Assembly: GCA_015501075.1 (NCBI GenBank)
Contig: JADNYJ010000005.1
Location: forward strand, 372,001 to 436,000
Reading direction: 5' to 3'
DNA: 64,000 bases
From: Gymnopilus junonius
Taxonomy: Eukaryota; Basidiomycota; Agaricomycetes; Agaricales; Galerinaceae
Below the pieces are notes generated by a model, which searched no databases, was not told where the DNA came from, and worked only from the letters and a program-made list of their open reading frames with translations. Below, one piece after another: positions 35,032-45,778 of the stretch (position 1 is its first letter; every line of letters begins with the position of its first letter). A program made the position numbers and the translations under genes.

Positions 35032-37030
35032 ATGCTCTCCAGAATATCGAGAACGGTGCCCAAAAGACCTGTTACATCCTCTATATCACAGGCAAACCGT
35101 GCCCGTACTTTCGTACAGCCCTCGGGAGCGGACAGGGCTAGTGTTGTCGATGTTCCTTCAACATATCAGGAAGACCATCATTTCACGCCTCGGCCAGGTA
35201 CAGTATCTGCCTATGCAGCTTGTTCTACAACCTGACTCTTAGAGCAGATATGCTCGGCTTTAAGCTTGAAGCACCCCGCCGTGAAGGATCAGTGGAAGCC
35301 AAAACTCGACCTATCTATCTTGACATGCAGGTGTGTTCCCAGCCCCTGCATAATCGAGCTTTTCTGACAAGTCTCAGGCGACTACCCCCGTTGACCCACG
35401 AGTACTTGACGCCATGCTACCATATTTGACAGACCAATATGGAAATCCCCATAGTCGAACTCATGCGTATGGGTGGGAAGCTGAAAAGGCTGTTGATGAT
35501 GCTAGGAAGGTGCGTACTGGTGATGATTCTGTGCTTTATGTCTAATACGAGCTTTGTACAGCATATCGCCGATTTGATTAGTGCAGACTCAAAAGATATT
35601 GTGTTCACATCTGGAGCTACCGAATCGAACAACATGATTGTTAAGGGCGTAGCTCGGTTTCACAAAGAGAAAAAAAACCACATCATCACGACGCAAACAG
35701 TAAATTTGTTTTTTTAACTTGACTGTAAAGTCAAATTCTGATCTTTACCTTAAGGAGCACAAATGTGTTCTGGATTCCTGCAGGAAGCTCGGCGAGGAAG
35801 GCTTCGAAGTAACATATCTCCCTGTTCAGTCGAATGGAGTGGTCTCTCTAAGCGATCTTGAAGAAGCCATTCGACCCACGACATCGCTGGTCTCAATTAT
35901 GGCTGTCAACAACGAGACTGGTGTTATCCAACCATTGAAGGAGATCGGGGCAATTATTCGAAAACATCGCGGTGTCTACTTCCACACAGACGCTGCTCAA
36001 GCCGTCGGAAAAATCCACTTGGATGTTAATGAAATGAATATTGATTTGATGAGCCTTTCTGGTCACAAGCTCTATGGCCCTAAGGGTGTGGGGGCTGCCT
36101 ATGTTCGAAGGAGACCTCGAGTCAGACTGGAGCCAATTCTGAGTGGAGGTGGCCAGGAGCGAGGCCTGCGCAGTGGTACTGTTCCAGCAGCTTTAGCAGT
36201 GGGACTGGGAGAGGCCGCCAGGCTTGCACAAAAAGAAATGGCGGTAAGTTCACGTCCATCCCTTATACAATCCATGATGGATATCTGCACTTGAATGGCG
36301 TAAATTCGCCGAGCCGAGTGGTGGCATCGCAGGCATTGATTTACCTGTATTGAACTAGCTCGGCTGTGATATTCGTGCAGGGGTGCTGAATTTTATGGGC
36401 CAGCTCAGTAGACATTTTGCTGACTTCTGAGTCTCGTCCTGTTTAGAGGGATTCTGCCCATATCAAGAAATTATCCGACCGCCTTATTAACAAAATCAAT
36501 TCTCAAGTTGAACACGTCGTGAGAAATGGTGATCCATATGGTTATCCAGGCTGCGTCAATCTTAGTTTCTCGTATGTCGAAGGCGAAAGTTTGTTAATGG
36601 CGCTGAAGGTTTGTCCTTTTAACTAAGCCCAACAGAGGGCCTCTCATTGGTTTCTTAGGACATTGCGTTGTCATCTGGTAGCGCTTGTACGTCGGCTTCG
36701 CTCGAGCCATCATATGTTCTTCGGGCCCTTGGTATGTTATCACATTTTTCGTGAATTTCTTATATTTATATTTATATTCGTCTACAGGCGCTGCAGAAGA
36801 TATGGCGCATTCATCTCTTCGATTCGGCATTGGTCGTTTTACCACTGAAGCCGAAGTTGACTTCGTTGTCGACCATATTGTAAGAACGGTAAACAAGCTC
36901 CGTGATATGAGGTTCGTGTCTTTTTGTTCAGAGTTGTAAGGTTTACCGACTGTCTTGCAGTCCTCTATGGGAGATGGTACAGGAGGGAATCGACATCAAT
37001 TCCATCGATTGGTCACAGTCGCAGCATTAG
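35032..37030 (+). CDS. NFS1: Mitochondrial cysteine desulfurase
   Basis: PLP enzyme that supplies persulfide sulfur for Fe-S cluster assembly in mitochondria (also for tRNA thiolation). The N-terminus [20 protein letters not shown] is a basic presequence. Family blocks: [50 protein letters not shown], the [15 protein letters not shown] block, the PLP aspartate region [33 protein letters not shown], the lysine motif [33 protein letters not shown], and the active-cysteine loop [20 protein letters not shown]. The C-terminus ends [13 protein letters not shown], stop 37028-37030. At least seven short introns. Complete and intact. Confidence 0.95.
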
Positions 37031-37211
37031 TAGAATAATCTTTTGTTATTTCTTTTTCTGTACATATTATCTTATATGCTGTAACCTGTTGTGTACTTAA
37101 ACTCATCCAGGGTGGTCCGTGCACTGAGAAGGATTACGGATTGAAGTTGATGGGAATTGAAACTCAGATCAAGTTCAAGTTGAAACCCACTCATCTTAAC
37201 CTCTTACCACA

Positions 37212-38632
37212 ATGTCCAGGCGTCTCTACCTTGGCAGTAAGATTCTAAGAATTGTATCGCCTTTCAGTTATGTTACTCACCTTTCGCTAGGGCTGCCGAC
37301 CGATGCTCGTTCTGACGATGTCTCTAAATTCTTCGAAGGATACGGGCGTATCATCGACTGCCGTGTCATGACTGGTGCGTGGAAATGGTGTGTCTATTGG
37401 TTGCCATCATCGAGGTGTTTTGTGCATTAGGCTTCGGATTTGTTGAATTCGAGAATGCAAAGGTAAATAGCATCTTTTTCGCTGAAACTCACGAGCTTCA
37501 TGTCTTTCAGGACGCCGAGGATGCTGTTCACAATTTCAATGGGAAGCCTTTCATGGGTGTGAAGTAAGCATTCTCGTCACAAAATCGACCTGTACCTGAC
37601 TCATATCTAGTATCGTGGTCGAGTTTGCAAAAGAAAGTCGCCCTCGTCGCGAGGTTCACGAAGACAGAGGCGGTTATGGGTATGGTGATGAAATTCCCAT
37701 GAAGTTTTTGCTCACATCGGGTATCATCCAGTGCTCCTAGGTCTCGCAGGCCCCCTGGTATTCGCCTGATTGTATCCGGTGTCTCGCGTGACACAAGCTG
37801 GCAGGTACGGAAGTTCCTCATTGAGTGGCCTTGCATCGGATCCGTGTTTGCCATTTTCGATACACCCTGGAGGCGTCGATGTTACTATACCTACTGTCAT
37901 TGGCTTTCCGGGCGGCCTAGTTGTGTGCTTTGACCACGGATTTAAGGACCCTGACAATCATACGCATGGATGGACCTGACGCTTCGTTGCTGCCCCTAGG
38001 ACTTGAAAGACTTCGGACGTGATGCTGGTAGCGTCTCCTTCGCTGATATTGATCGTGATGTTCCCGGACAAGGGTATGTCTGCGTCCCTGACTATTTCGT
38101 CATGCTGATGCTCGAACATCATAGAATACTTGAGTATCTGTCCAGAGATGATGCTGATCGTGCAGTTAAGGAACTCGACGGGAAGGATCTGCGTGGCAGG
38201 CCTGTCCGCGTGACTTTTGACGATTCTGTATGCTTTCACTCGTGCCTTTTATGATGTTGGAACTCAACGACTCCGTGCTAGCGCTCTGGACCCGACAACT
38301 ATCGTCGTGACGATCGTCGCGACGATCGTTATAGGGATGACCGCAATGACAGATACCGCCGTGATCGCTCTAGGTCGCCTCCTCGCCGTGGAGAATATGA
38401 TGATCGCCGTCCTCCCAGGTCTCCGCCTTCCAGGAGGGAGGTTGACGATAAAAGGCCTGCAGGGTACGATGATTATCGGCGCGGAGGCTTTGATGACCGC
38501 AGAGCGCCTGATTATTATGATCGCCGTAGGGATGATCAAGACCGCCGCAGAGACGACAGAAGGCGCGAAGAAAAAGAAGATCGTTACGATGACAGACCAA
38601 GGCACGCGAATGGCGAAGGATGGTCTCGTTGA
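37212..38632 (+). CDS. SRSF1-like SR splicing factor (RRM + pseudo-RRM + RD/RS tail)
   Basis: Pre-mRNA splicing regulator of the SRSF1/Npl3 kind. RRM1: MSRRLYLGRLPTDARSDDVS, FFEGYGRIIDCRVM, GFGFVEFENAKDAEDAVHN, NIVVEFAKESRPR; the first exon ends at GGC A|GTAAG, so an intron splits the RNP2 region. A Gly/Tyr linker precedes RRM2, which reads RLIVSGVSRDTSWQDLKDFG, then AGSVSFADI, LEYLSRDDADRAVKELDG and LRGRPVRVTFDD. The heptapeptide SWQDLKD is the diagnostic motif of the SRSF1 pseudo-RRM. The tail is a long Arg/Asp/Tyr-rich repeat region (RRDDRRDDRYRDDRNDRY, then RDRSRSPPRRGE) ending HANGEGWSR. Stop TGA at 38630-38632. In the other frames this repeat region gives spurious open frames. Confidence 0.88.
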
Positions 38633-39028
38633 GGAATGTATTGCTTAGGTCGTTTGCAGGAAATTCAGGCAGCCATGGTTTCTTTCCCTTCTTTACTGGA
38701 CTTCTCCGATCTTTGTGGTGTTGTCGTTTACCCGGACCGTGTACTTTCTATTGGTTGGTCAACACCTCTCGGAGAGGCTTGATGGCGTTCTGCGATCTCA
38801 GTTCAAGGCTTGTCCAAGGCGACCATGCAACTAACTGGGTCGAAGGTGATAATGGTGACCTTTTCACGTGATCCTTTGAGCGACGACCGAAATTTCTTCC
38901 GGTAGCATTAACTCCTAGAGTCGCGAAAGCTTCGGAAATATGATCGCATCGTGGACTTGCTTGCTCAGGTAAGGCTAATGTAAAAAGATTCCATCCTGTA
39001 TCATGCATATGTGGTCTTGTTGTACATA
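38633..39028. other. Convergent 3' intergenic region
   Basis: A 396-bp interval between the convergent SR-protein and TBCE genes. No supported gene. Confidence 0.4.
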
Positions 39029-41044
39029 CTATTGCACTTCGTATAATATTTGTGACCCGTTTTCAATCCCAAGCCAATCTATTTCTCGAGTTTCTGCATC
39101 ATCCAACTTTACGAGTGATCCATGAGCCATACGCAGCCAAAGGGTGATGCTGACCCGACGCGCATCATATTTTAGCACTTTGCATATTTTCAAGCGCAAG
39201 ACACGTAAGGTCATACTGGGAAGGGCACGCACAACAACCTCCGGTACAGCATGGCCTGGATCCCAGTTGTGTTCCATCGAGGCAGTGCAAGCATAGAGTT
39301 GTATGTCTGCTAGATCTCAGATACGAATCTACTGCGATAGTCACAAGACACTGGCTTACCTATGAGTTGACTACTCAATTTGTTCTGAACCTTGGGCTGT
39401 TTCTGAATTTCATCCGGTTTACCGTGCTCTGCCATTGCTGTAAACCATATTGATGGAGGAATAAAAAAATTACTCACTTTTGCACAAGCCATCCCAATGA
39501 TAGTGGGCTCGCTTCCTAACATCATCCGAAGCAATGCCTTCCTGGATGATTGTAGACATATAGAAAAGCTCGGAGTCTGTCCGTTCCCTTGATGATATCT
39601 AGATCGACCTCAAGCACCCTGAACAAAGAGCCTTGCGATAAACTTACAGCTGCTCCATCTAATGTCATCAGAGAAGGAATCCTGGCAATCAAGAGAGGTC
39701 GGGATTTCTTTCCGGACACATCATCTCCGCAAAGATAGCTTTTAGTTTTGATAGCTCTAAGGAGCGGGTCAAGTGGCTTCACCATTCACGAGGAGATTCC
39801 CGCTCATCATCAGAGTCTCCAGAGAAGGAAACCAGCAAGACAATGCGTCAATCGCTTCCCACGACTTGATGCGGTTCTGCGATAAGGAAAGATATTTGAT
39901 ATTGGCCAGGCACTTTGGGGGAGACTCGGGAAAGGGGATAATTTCGATATTATTATAAGTCAAGACAACGCGCTGTAAACTTGACATATGATGTGACATA
40001 CTGGCTATGCATCATGGTAAGCGAGACTCACGACTTGTACACACTTAGAGAAGTGCATATGTGCGCCCAGTCGGATAACAGGTTGGTGTCGAGATTGAGA
40101 ACCTCGATAGAAGTCTCCTCGAGTGCCGGAGACTTATCACCGCAGAGTCGGGTAAGCTGATTATAGCCCATTTCAATGACTCGAAGTTGGGGCATAGAGG
40201 AAGTGACGGCTTGCATATCTGTCCAACTAATGAGTGTATCATTTAATAAAATCTCGCTTAATCTGAGAAAAGACTTTGCGAATTGCTCATAAACAGCAGG
40301 CATTTGTAAGCGGTTAAAACTATTCCGCAGATTAGACGCAAATTGCGAGTATAATCATCAGCATACTCACTTGAGAGAAAGCCTTTCGAGAGAAGGCAGT
40401 TCCTGAGTAATCTGCGCGACCGTTTCCCAGCTTGGCAAGAGATTCCGAGAGAGATCCAAGCCGCGAACATCTATTCCAGATGAATTGATGATTACGAAGA
40501 TTGGAGAACCTAGTATTCACTGGGACATGTTTTGAGGATTTGACCAGCAGGATTTCCTCTGACAACCTTGGCTCCATCTAAACTGACTTCACGCAAGCGA
40601 TCTAAACGCGAAAATTTCTCTCTGACTTTGTCAAGAGACACTGCTTCCACCTGAATAGCGCCTTGAGATGATCCGAGAGTGACCAATTCCTGACTGTCTG
40701 ATCCATGCAGTGCTTCAATGTACTTCGCTGACAGAGCCTCAAGGAATGACACTCCGTATTGAATATTCTGTGAGAGTCTGACGAAAGATCCAGACGTCCT
40801 GAAGCTGTAGTCCGAGGAATATCTTTAGCAACAGATTTGATGATAAAGCGGGATACGAGGCTTACCGGCAAGTGAAGTACTGTTTGCCGTCCTTACTGCC
40901 ATCATGTTTACCGCGAGTTTGGTCGTCCCATTCGATACCTAGCCAAAGTCCATGAGTCTTATCGACTGGCCCTACATATCTGATAGTTCCAATGTGTCCA
41001 TTCAGACTGATACGGGTACCAATAGAGGGAAGAAAGGCGTCCAT
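39029..41044 (-). CDS. TBCE: Tubulin-specific chaperone E (TBCE/Pac2)
   Basis: Cofactor that helps assemble and disassemble the alpha/beta-tubulin dimer. The N-terminal CAP-Gly domain is clear: MDAFLPSIGTRISLNGHIGT, then GLWLGIEWDDQTRGKHDGSK and QYFTCR. A leucine-rich-repeat region follows (VRGLDLSRNLLPSWETVAQI, LRVIEMGYNQLTRLCGDKS, IEVLNLDTNLLSDW, LQRVVLTYNNIEIIPFPE, IKYLSLSQNRIKSWEAIDAL, LETLMMSGNLLVNGE). The C-terminal ubiquitin-like domain reads MTLRVLRLKICKVLKYDARR and GLVKLDD-type residues, ending GIENGSQILYEVQ. This CAP-Gly/LRR/Ubl order is specific to TBCE. At least six introns. Its start is 177 bp from the divergent HIBCH gene. Confidence 0.9.
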
Positions 41045-41221
41045 AAGGGAGGGCTCAAGACTTGCAAACCCTAACCACAGCAATTGATGGGAGGGATGGT
41101 CGGAGCTCCGATTCAACTTCAAGTTTAGTCTCGATTCGCGACCTCAACTTCATCTTCGTACTTTCGTGTCCGTCGGAAGCCGTGTGTTATCGCGTCTTCT
41201 TCCTCGTGGAGCAAGTCCTTC
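41045..41221. promoter_or_regulatory. 177-bp divergent promoter between TBCE and HIBCH
   Basis: Start codons at 41044 (-) and 41222 (+) are separated by 177 bases, so the two core promoters share this segment. No TATA box seen. Confidence 0.5.
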
Positions 41222-43125
41222 ATGTTGGCGGCAACTTTCCGCAGAAATATGACCCAAGGTGCTGGTCGCGCTGCCTCTCAGAGAACAAGTGCCATCGCCC
41301 AGCATCTCATGTCTACTTCTGCTGCTTCTGCCAGTACTTCCCCTGACCCAGCACCTGAGGCAAGCACTATATCAAACGTGTTTTTCTTTGTCTCAGCTGC
41401 AGCTTTCACAGGAGACAGTCTTGTTCGAATCCAACTCCACCCTTCGTGCATACGTACTCAACAGACCCTTAAAACTCAATGCGCTCAATGATTCTATGTT
41501 GTCTGCCTTGCGACCGAAAATTGAGGTTCATTCAATGGCCTACTGTTTGGTACACCATATTGATTCGAGTTCGTAAAGGAATGGAGTATCTCCGATCTAT
41601 GCGGTACCATTGTTGGGCGAGGTGCAGGTCGCGCCTTTTGCGCCGGAGGTGATGTAGCAAGTGAGCGTAACATTAGCTATTAAAAAATAGTCACAGCCCC
41701 AATTGACGACGGACCTAGGTGTTGCAGAAAATGCGGCAGATCCTGCCACCCTTAATCTGGCGATTGAGTTTTTCAAACGAGAGTATGTCCGTTATTTTTA
41801 TTCGCAGCCATCCGAAAATTAAGAAGTCTTTGGTGCTGGTAGATTTGAATTAGACTTTATGCTGGCTGCCCTCAAAAGGCCTTACGTAGCAATAATGGAT
41901 GGGCTGACAAGTAGGTTTTAGCTTCTCGAGGAACAGAAATAACAAACCCTGACTCATGCTGATTATCAGTGGGTGGTGGGGTTGGGTTGGCGGCTAATGC
42001 CCCGTTCCGGATTGCTACCGAGAAAACTGCCTTCGCAATGCCCGAAACGAAAATAGGCTATTGCCCAGATGTTGGTGGGAGCCATTTTTTGTCAAGGCTG
42101 GATGGTGAGATTGGAACATATCTTTCCCTGACTGCGGATACGGTGTCCGGAAGGGCCGTCTTGTAAGTGAAATTAATGCTCTTTTCTTTTTTGATCATTG
42201 AATTTTGCGTGTCCTCCAGCGAACACGGGCTCGCAACACATTTTATTCCATCGAGAAGGATTCCTATGCTCCTTGATCGGCTTGCTGAACTGGACCACCC
42301 TCATTCAAGTCTCGTAGATCGGACAATTGAAGAACTTTCGGTGGAGCGTGAACCCACAGAACCGTCGTCTCCATTGACGGGAGCGAGGAGGGTTGCACTG
42401 GACCATGCCTTCCGTCATAATGCTGTTGAACCTATCATCAAGGACCTTGAAGTGTTTTCACAGAGTGAAGATGCAGATGTTGCAAAATGGGCGTCTAATA
42501 CCCTGTCGATGCTCCGAATGCGTAGCCCCACAAGTCTGAAGGTTGCCCTGGAGGCTATTCGCCGAGGAAAGAAACTGACCCTTCTTCAAACACTCGAAAT
42601 GGAACTTCAGCTAGCTACGGCCTTTTGCGTGAGTTATTTTAATGACCAGTGTTGACACCATCTCATTTGATTTGTGATATAAAGAGAGGCGCAAGCACCG
42701 ATTTTTTCACTGGCATTCGAGCCGTAGTTCTTGACAAGTCTAAAGAGCGTCCTAACTGGTCTCCTGCCACACTTCAGGAGGTTACAGCGGAAATTGTTGC
42801 TAGGTTTTTCGACCCGAAATCGCCTTTCTTGACAGAAGTGCCTTCCCTTAGCCTTCCGGCGGAACTGACCTCAGGCACCGTCTCAAACCCATGGAAATAC
42901 GCCTTGCCTACTGAGGAAGAGATTGGCTCACTAGTCACGGGTTCTCACGCGTCCGGCGGAGGATTGGCGTTCACTCTGGACGAGTTACTGACTAGGTTCG
43001 CGGAGATGCGGCCTGGCAAGATGGGAGTAAAGGAAAAGGTTCTAGAGGTTGTTCAACGAAAGTGTGAACTGACGGACAACAATGACGGCAACCGGGTATG
43101 GCTAAAGTGGAAGCACCAGAGATGA
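41222..43125 (+). CDS. EHD3: 3-hydroxyisobutyryl-CoA hydrolase (HIBCH/Ehd3-like)
   Basis: Mitochondrial enoyl-CoA hydratase/isomerase-family enzyme of valine degradation (also a mitoribosome-associated protein in yeast). A Ser/Ala/Arg-rich presequence (MLAATFRRNMTQGAGRAASQ) is followed by ETVLFESNSTLRAYVLNRP, LKLNALNDSMLSALRPKIE, GRGAGRAFCAGGDV (oxyanion hole), YVAIMDGLTMGGGVGLAANA, FAMPETKIGYCPDVGGSHFL (catalytic Glu/Asp region), HGLATHFIPS, and FFTGIRAVVLDKSKERPNWS, ending RVWLKWKHQR. The intron at 41360-41411 (52 bp) begins GCAAGC and ends TTCACAG; it joins PAPE to ETVLFES in frame. The only GT alternative (inside AAACGTGTT) would leave a 34-bp intron. Confidence 0.92.
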
Positions 43126-43769
43126 CGTTGTTGTAGTGTAGATGCAACATGCAAGTAATTGTCCAAAAAAAGTCAAAAGATCCGCAGGTAAGAAGGGGGA
43201 AGGATGGGCGCTGGGGACCCTTGAGAGTTCAAACGCGATCGAAACGGGAAGGGCAACGGTCGAAAATAGAGAAGGCAGATATTGTGATGTAGTTTCACGG
43301 CTTGTGGGCGCAAGAGGGAATGGCGAGTGTTCCTGAGTTGGCAGATGAAAGCGAATGGCCGAAATAAAATAATGGAGAACAAGGAACAGCGTCATTTCCC
43401 CGGTCGAAATATCGGCGGTGTTGGATCTGTCAGTTCATAGCGCAGCAAGTCAGAGTTGACAGGATTTATTTGAATTTGGACCAGTCAACAATTGATTGCG
43501 ATGGAGGATGCACGTGGGAATCTGAGATAGAGCCCTTGAAAGATCCAGTCAACGGACCTAAGCCTTGTCCCTTGCGATTAGATATCAGCGCCCTCCACTT
43601 ATGGCCACTCCCGGATCCTTCTCCGCCAAGGGGCCTGCTTTCCTGAATCGATTCAATCCCGGTCCCAAGATGAATCCTTTTCTTTTTCTTTTGATCCAGT
43701 GGCGCCAACTTTATAAGAACGCTTTTCTATGCCATTCGTCTGCCCATTTCCCAGTTCTCTCTCTGCGCC
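43126..43769. other. Intergenic region upstream of indoleamine dioxygenase
   Basis: A 644-bp interval. Pyrimidine-rich on the + strand just before 43770. Open frames on both strands have no domain. No RNA gene seen. Confidence 0.4.
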
Positions 43770-45259
43770 ATGGATACCGTAGACATCCTCCAGACACCCC
43801 CCGTGTTCTTTCGCTTCTTCTTCAACCTCGCCCTCTCTCTTTTCACCTCCACCATCAGTCTCAACCACAGGGCACCCCGCGACACGCGTTCTCAGAGCTC
43901 CTTTGACATCGACACTCGGTCGGGTTTCTTCCCTTCCAGACCACTGGAACGTCTGTCTGGACGGTATGACATCTGGGAGCATGCTCTCCTTGCTGCCAAC
44001 GGCAACCTCAGTCTGGCAGAGGACGACTCTGAAGGGGCGGTTGATAAACGTGCCTTTGGAGAGCGATGGCGGGCCAACATAACTTCTGTTCGTCTCTCTT
44101 TCATCCTTCATTCGCCTATACATACTCATTTCTTTCATAGTGGCCTGTCCTCGATACAGCTCCTCTTCACAGTGACTTGCGTCGCTCCCAGCGCGCACAT
44201 ATGGTGCTGGCATGGCTTGTTAATTTCTATGTTCACTCTATGCCCCGTCCCGAAGGAGCCCCTTCGATAGTGCCCAAAGCCTTGGCGGTCCCACTGGTCC
44301 AGATATCTCGACATCTGCGCTTCGCTCCTGTGCTCACTTTTGCAGACACAGTGCTCTGGAACTGGGAACTCATAAATCCAGAACGACCCCTATCCATCGA
44401 CAATATGCGATTTCTTAATTTATTTTCAGGAACAGATGACGAGCGGAATTTTTATGAATCGTCTGCCAGGGCCGAATTACGCGGGGTCGAGATCTTACGC
44501 ATCATCGATGACTACACCTCTCTTCCCAATATCTCTGACCTGACCTCCATTTCGAAAGTCGGGAGAGATCTCACCCGCCTTGCTGGAGTCATTGACAGCA
44601 TCAGCGATGTAATTCAATCTGTTCGCCCAGTATGCGACCCACATGTCTTTTATTGGGACATTCGCCCATGGTTTGAAGGAAGCGATGCCAGAGGACCAAC
44701 AGAACCCGGCTGGGTTTATGAGGGAGTCGAAGCCTCAGAACCCTTGGACCTCAGTGGTCCTTCTGCTGGCCAAAGTAGCGTCATGCATGCTCTTGACATC
44801 TTTTTGGATGTTGACCATAAATTGCGACAGAAACGTTATCCTGCTCCCTCGCCGGAGAATAAAAGAGCTGACCATGGATTCATGGAGAGAATGCGACGAT
44901 ACATGCCTGGAAAACACCAAGACTATCTCAAGTTTCTGTCGGCTACCCCACTTTCTGTTCGTGAGGCTGCCCGATCTATACCAGCTCTTCGTGACCCATA
45001 CGACTCGGCGGTCACTGCCTTGAAACGTCTGCGAGACAACCACATACGTATTGCTTGCCTCTATGTGGTAACGATGTCACGATCGACAACTGGAGCACGC
45101 GGGGGATGTCCTGCCAGTGCCATGATTGATCGGCTTCATGCTGCCAGGACCTCTGGGAAAGGCCCAGTCCGTGGTACTGGGGGCAATGAACTATCTGTCC
45201 TCCTAAAGGCAGGACGCGATGCTACCAGACGCGCGATCTTGAGACCAAACGGACGCTAG
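43770..45259 (+). CDS. BNA2: Indoleamine 2,3-dioxygenase
   Basis: Heme dioxygenase that opens the tryptophan indole ring to N-formylkynurenine, the first step of kynurenine-route NAD synthesis. Family blocks in order: RYDIWEHALLAANGNLSLAE, RRSQRAHMVLAWLVNFYVHS, IVPKALAVPLVQISRHLRFA, PVLTFADTVLWNWELINPER, CDPHVFYWDIRPWFEGSD, SAGQSSVMHALDIFLDVDH, RRYMPGKHQDYLKFL, the proximal-heme-His block RDNHIRIACLYVV, and GTGGNELSVLLKAGRDATRR. One clear intron lies at about 44092-44140, between the N-terminal exon (ending in ANITS) and the long second exon. Fungi often have several paralogs with different kinetics; this copy alone cannot be assigned to a subtype. Stop at 45257-45259. Confidence 0.93.
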
Positions 45260-45778
45260 ACCGAGAGGGGATGTATGTGCGCGACATCAAATGATTCTTG
45301 CTGTGACATCATTTTTTTATTTGCTTTCGATTTCGACTGACATCTGCTAATTGCTTTTCCCTAGTTACATACATATAAATACTTACCATACAAGCGACAG
45401 ACGTCTACTCATTAGCATACTCGTAGGAATATAATGACCCATATGATATAGTTGCTTTTTTTTACTCCACAATTCCTTTCCATCACAAGACCGTTCGGAT
45501 CGTCCATTCTAGGATCGGGAAGTTCATCTTGAGTTCATCTTAGTTCATGCCACCGCCAGAAATTTTACAGTTCTGTCAGTGAGGCAGAGCAGAGACACAA
45601 AGTATGATGTATGCAGTGATAAACTATTCGCCCAGTCCCGCAGAGTGGTACGACGACCACACGATCTCCGCCGAGGACGACATGAAACTGAAAAGAGCTT
45701 TGTTGGTGCGCGATAACGCGAAAACGCGTTGAGTCACGGAATGTCACAGCATTAACTTCCTTGTTCGACACGACCACC
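45260..45778. other. Intergenic region between indoleamine dioxygenase and RPA1
   Basis: A 519-bp interval, AT-rich at 45300-45480. No supported gene. Confidence 0.4.

Noticed and set aside
38264..38605. 113- and 143-codon frames in the SR-protein tail region
   Set aside because: Produced by the repeated Arg/Asp codons of the SR protein read in other frames.
43653..44213. 186-codon antisense frame over the start of indoleamine dioxygenase
   Set aside because: Shadow of a well-supported gene; no domain of its own.
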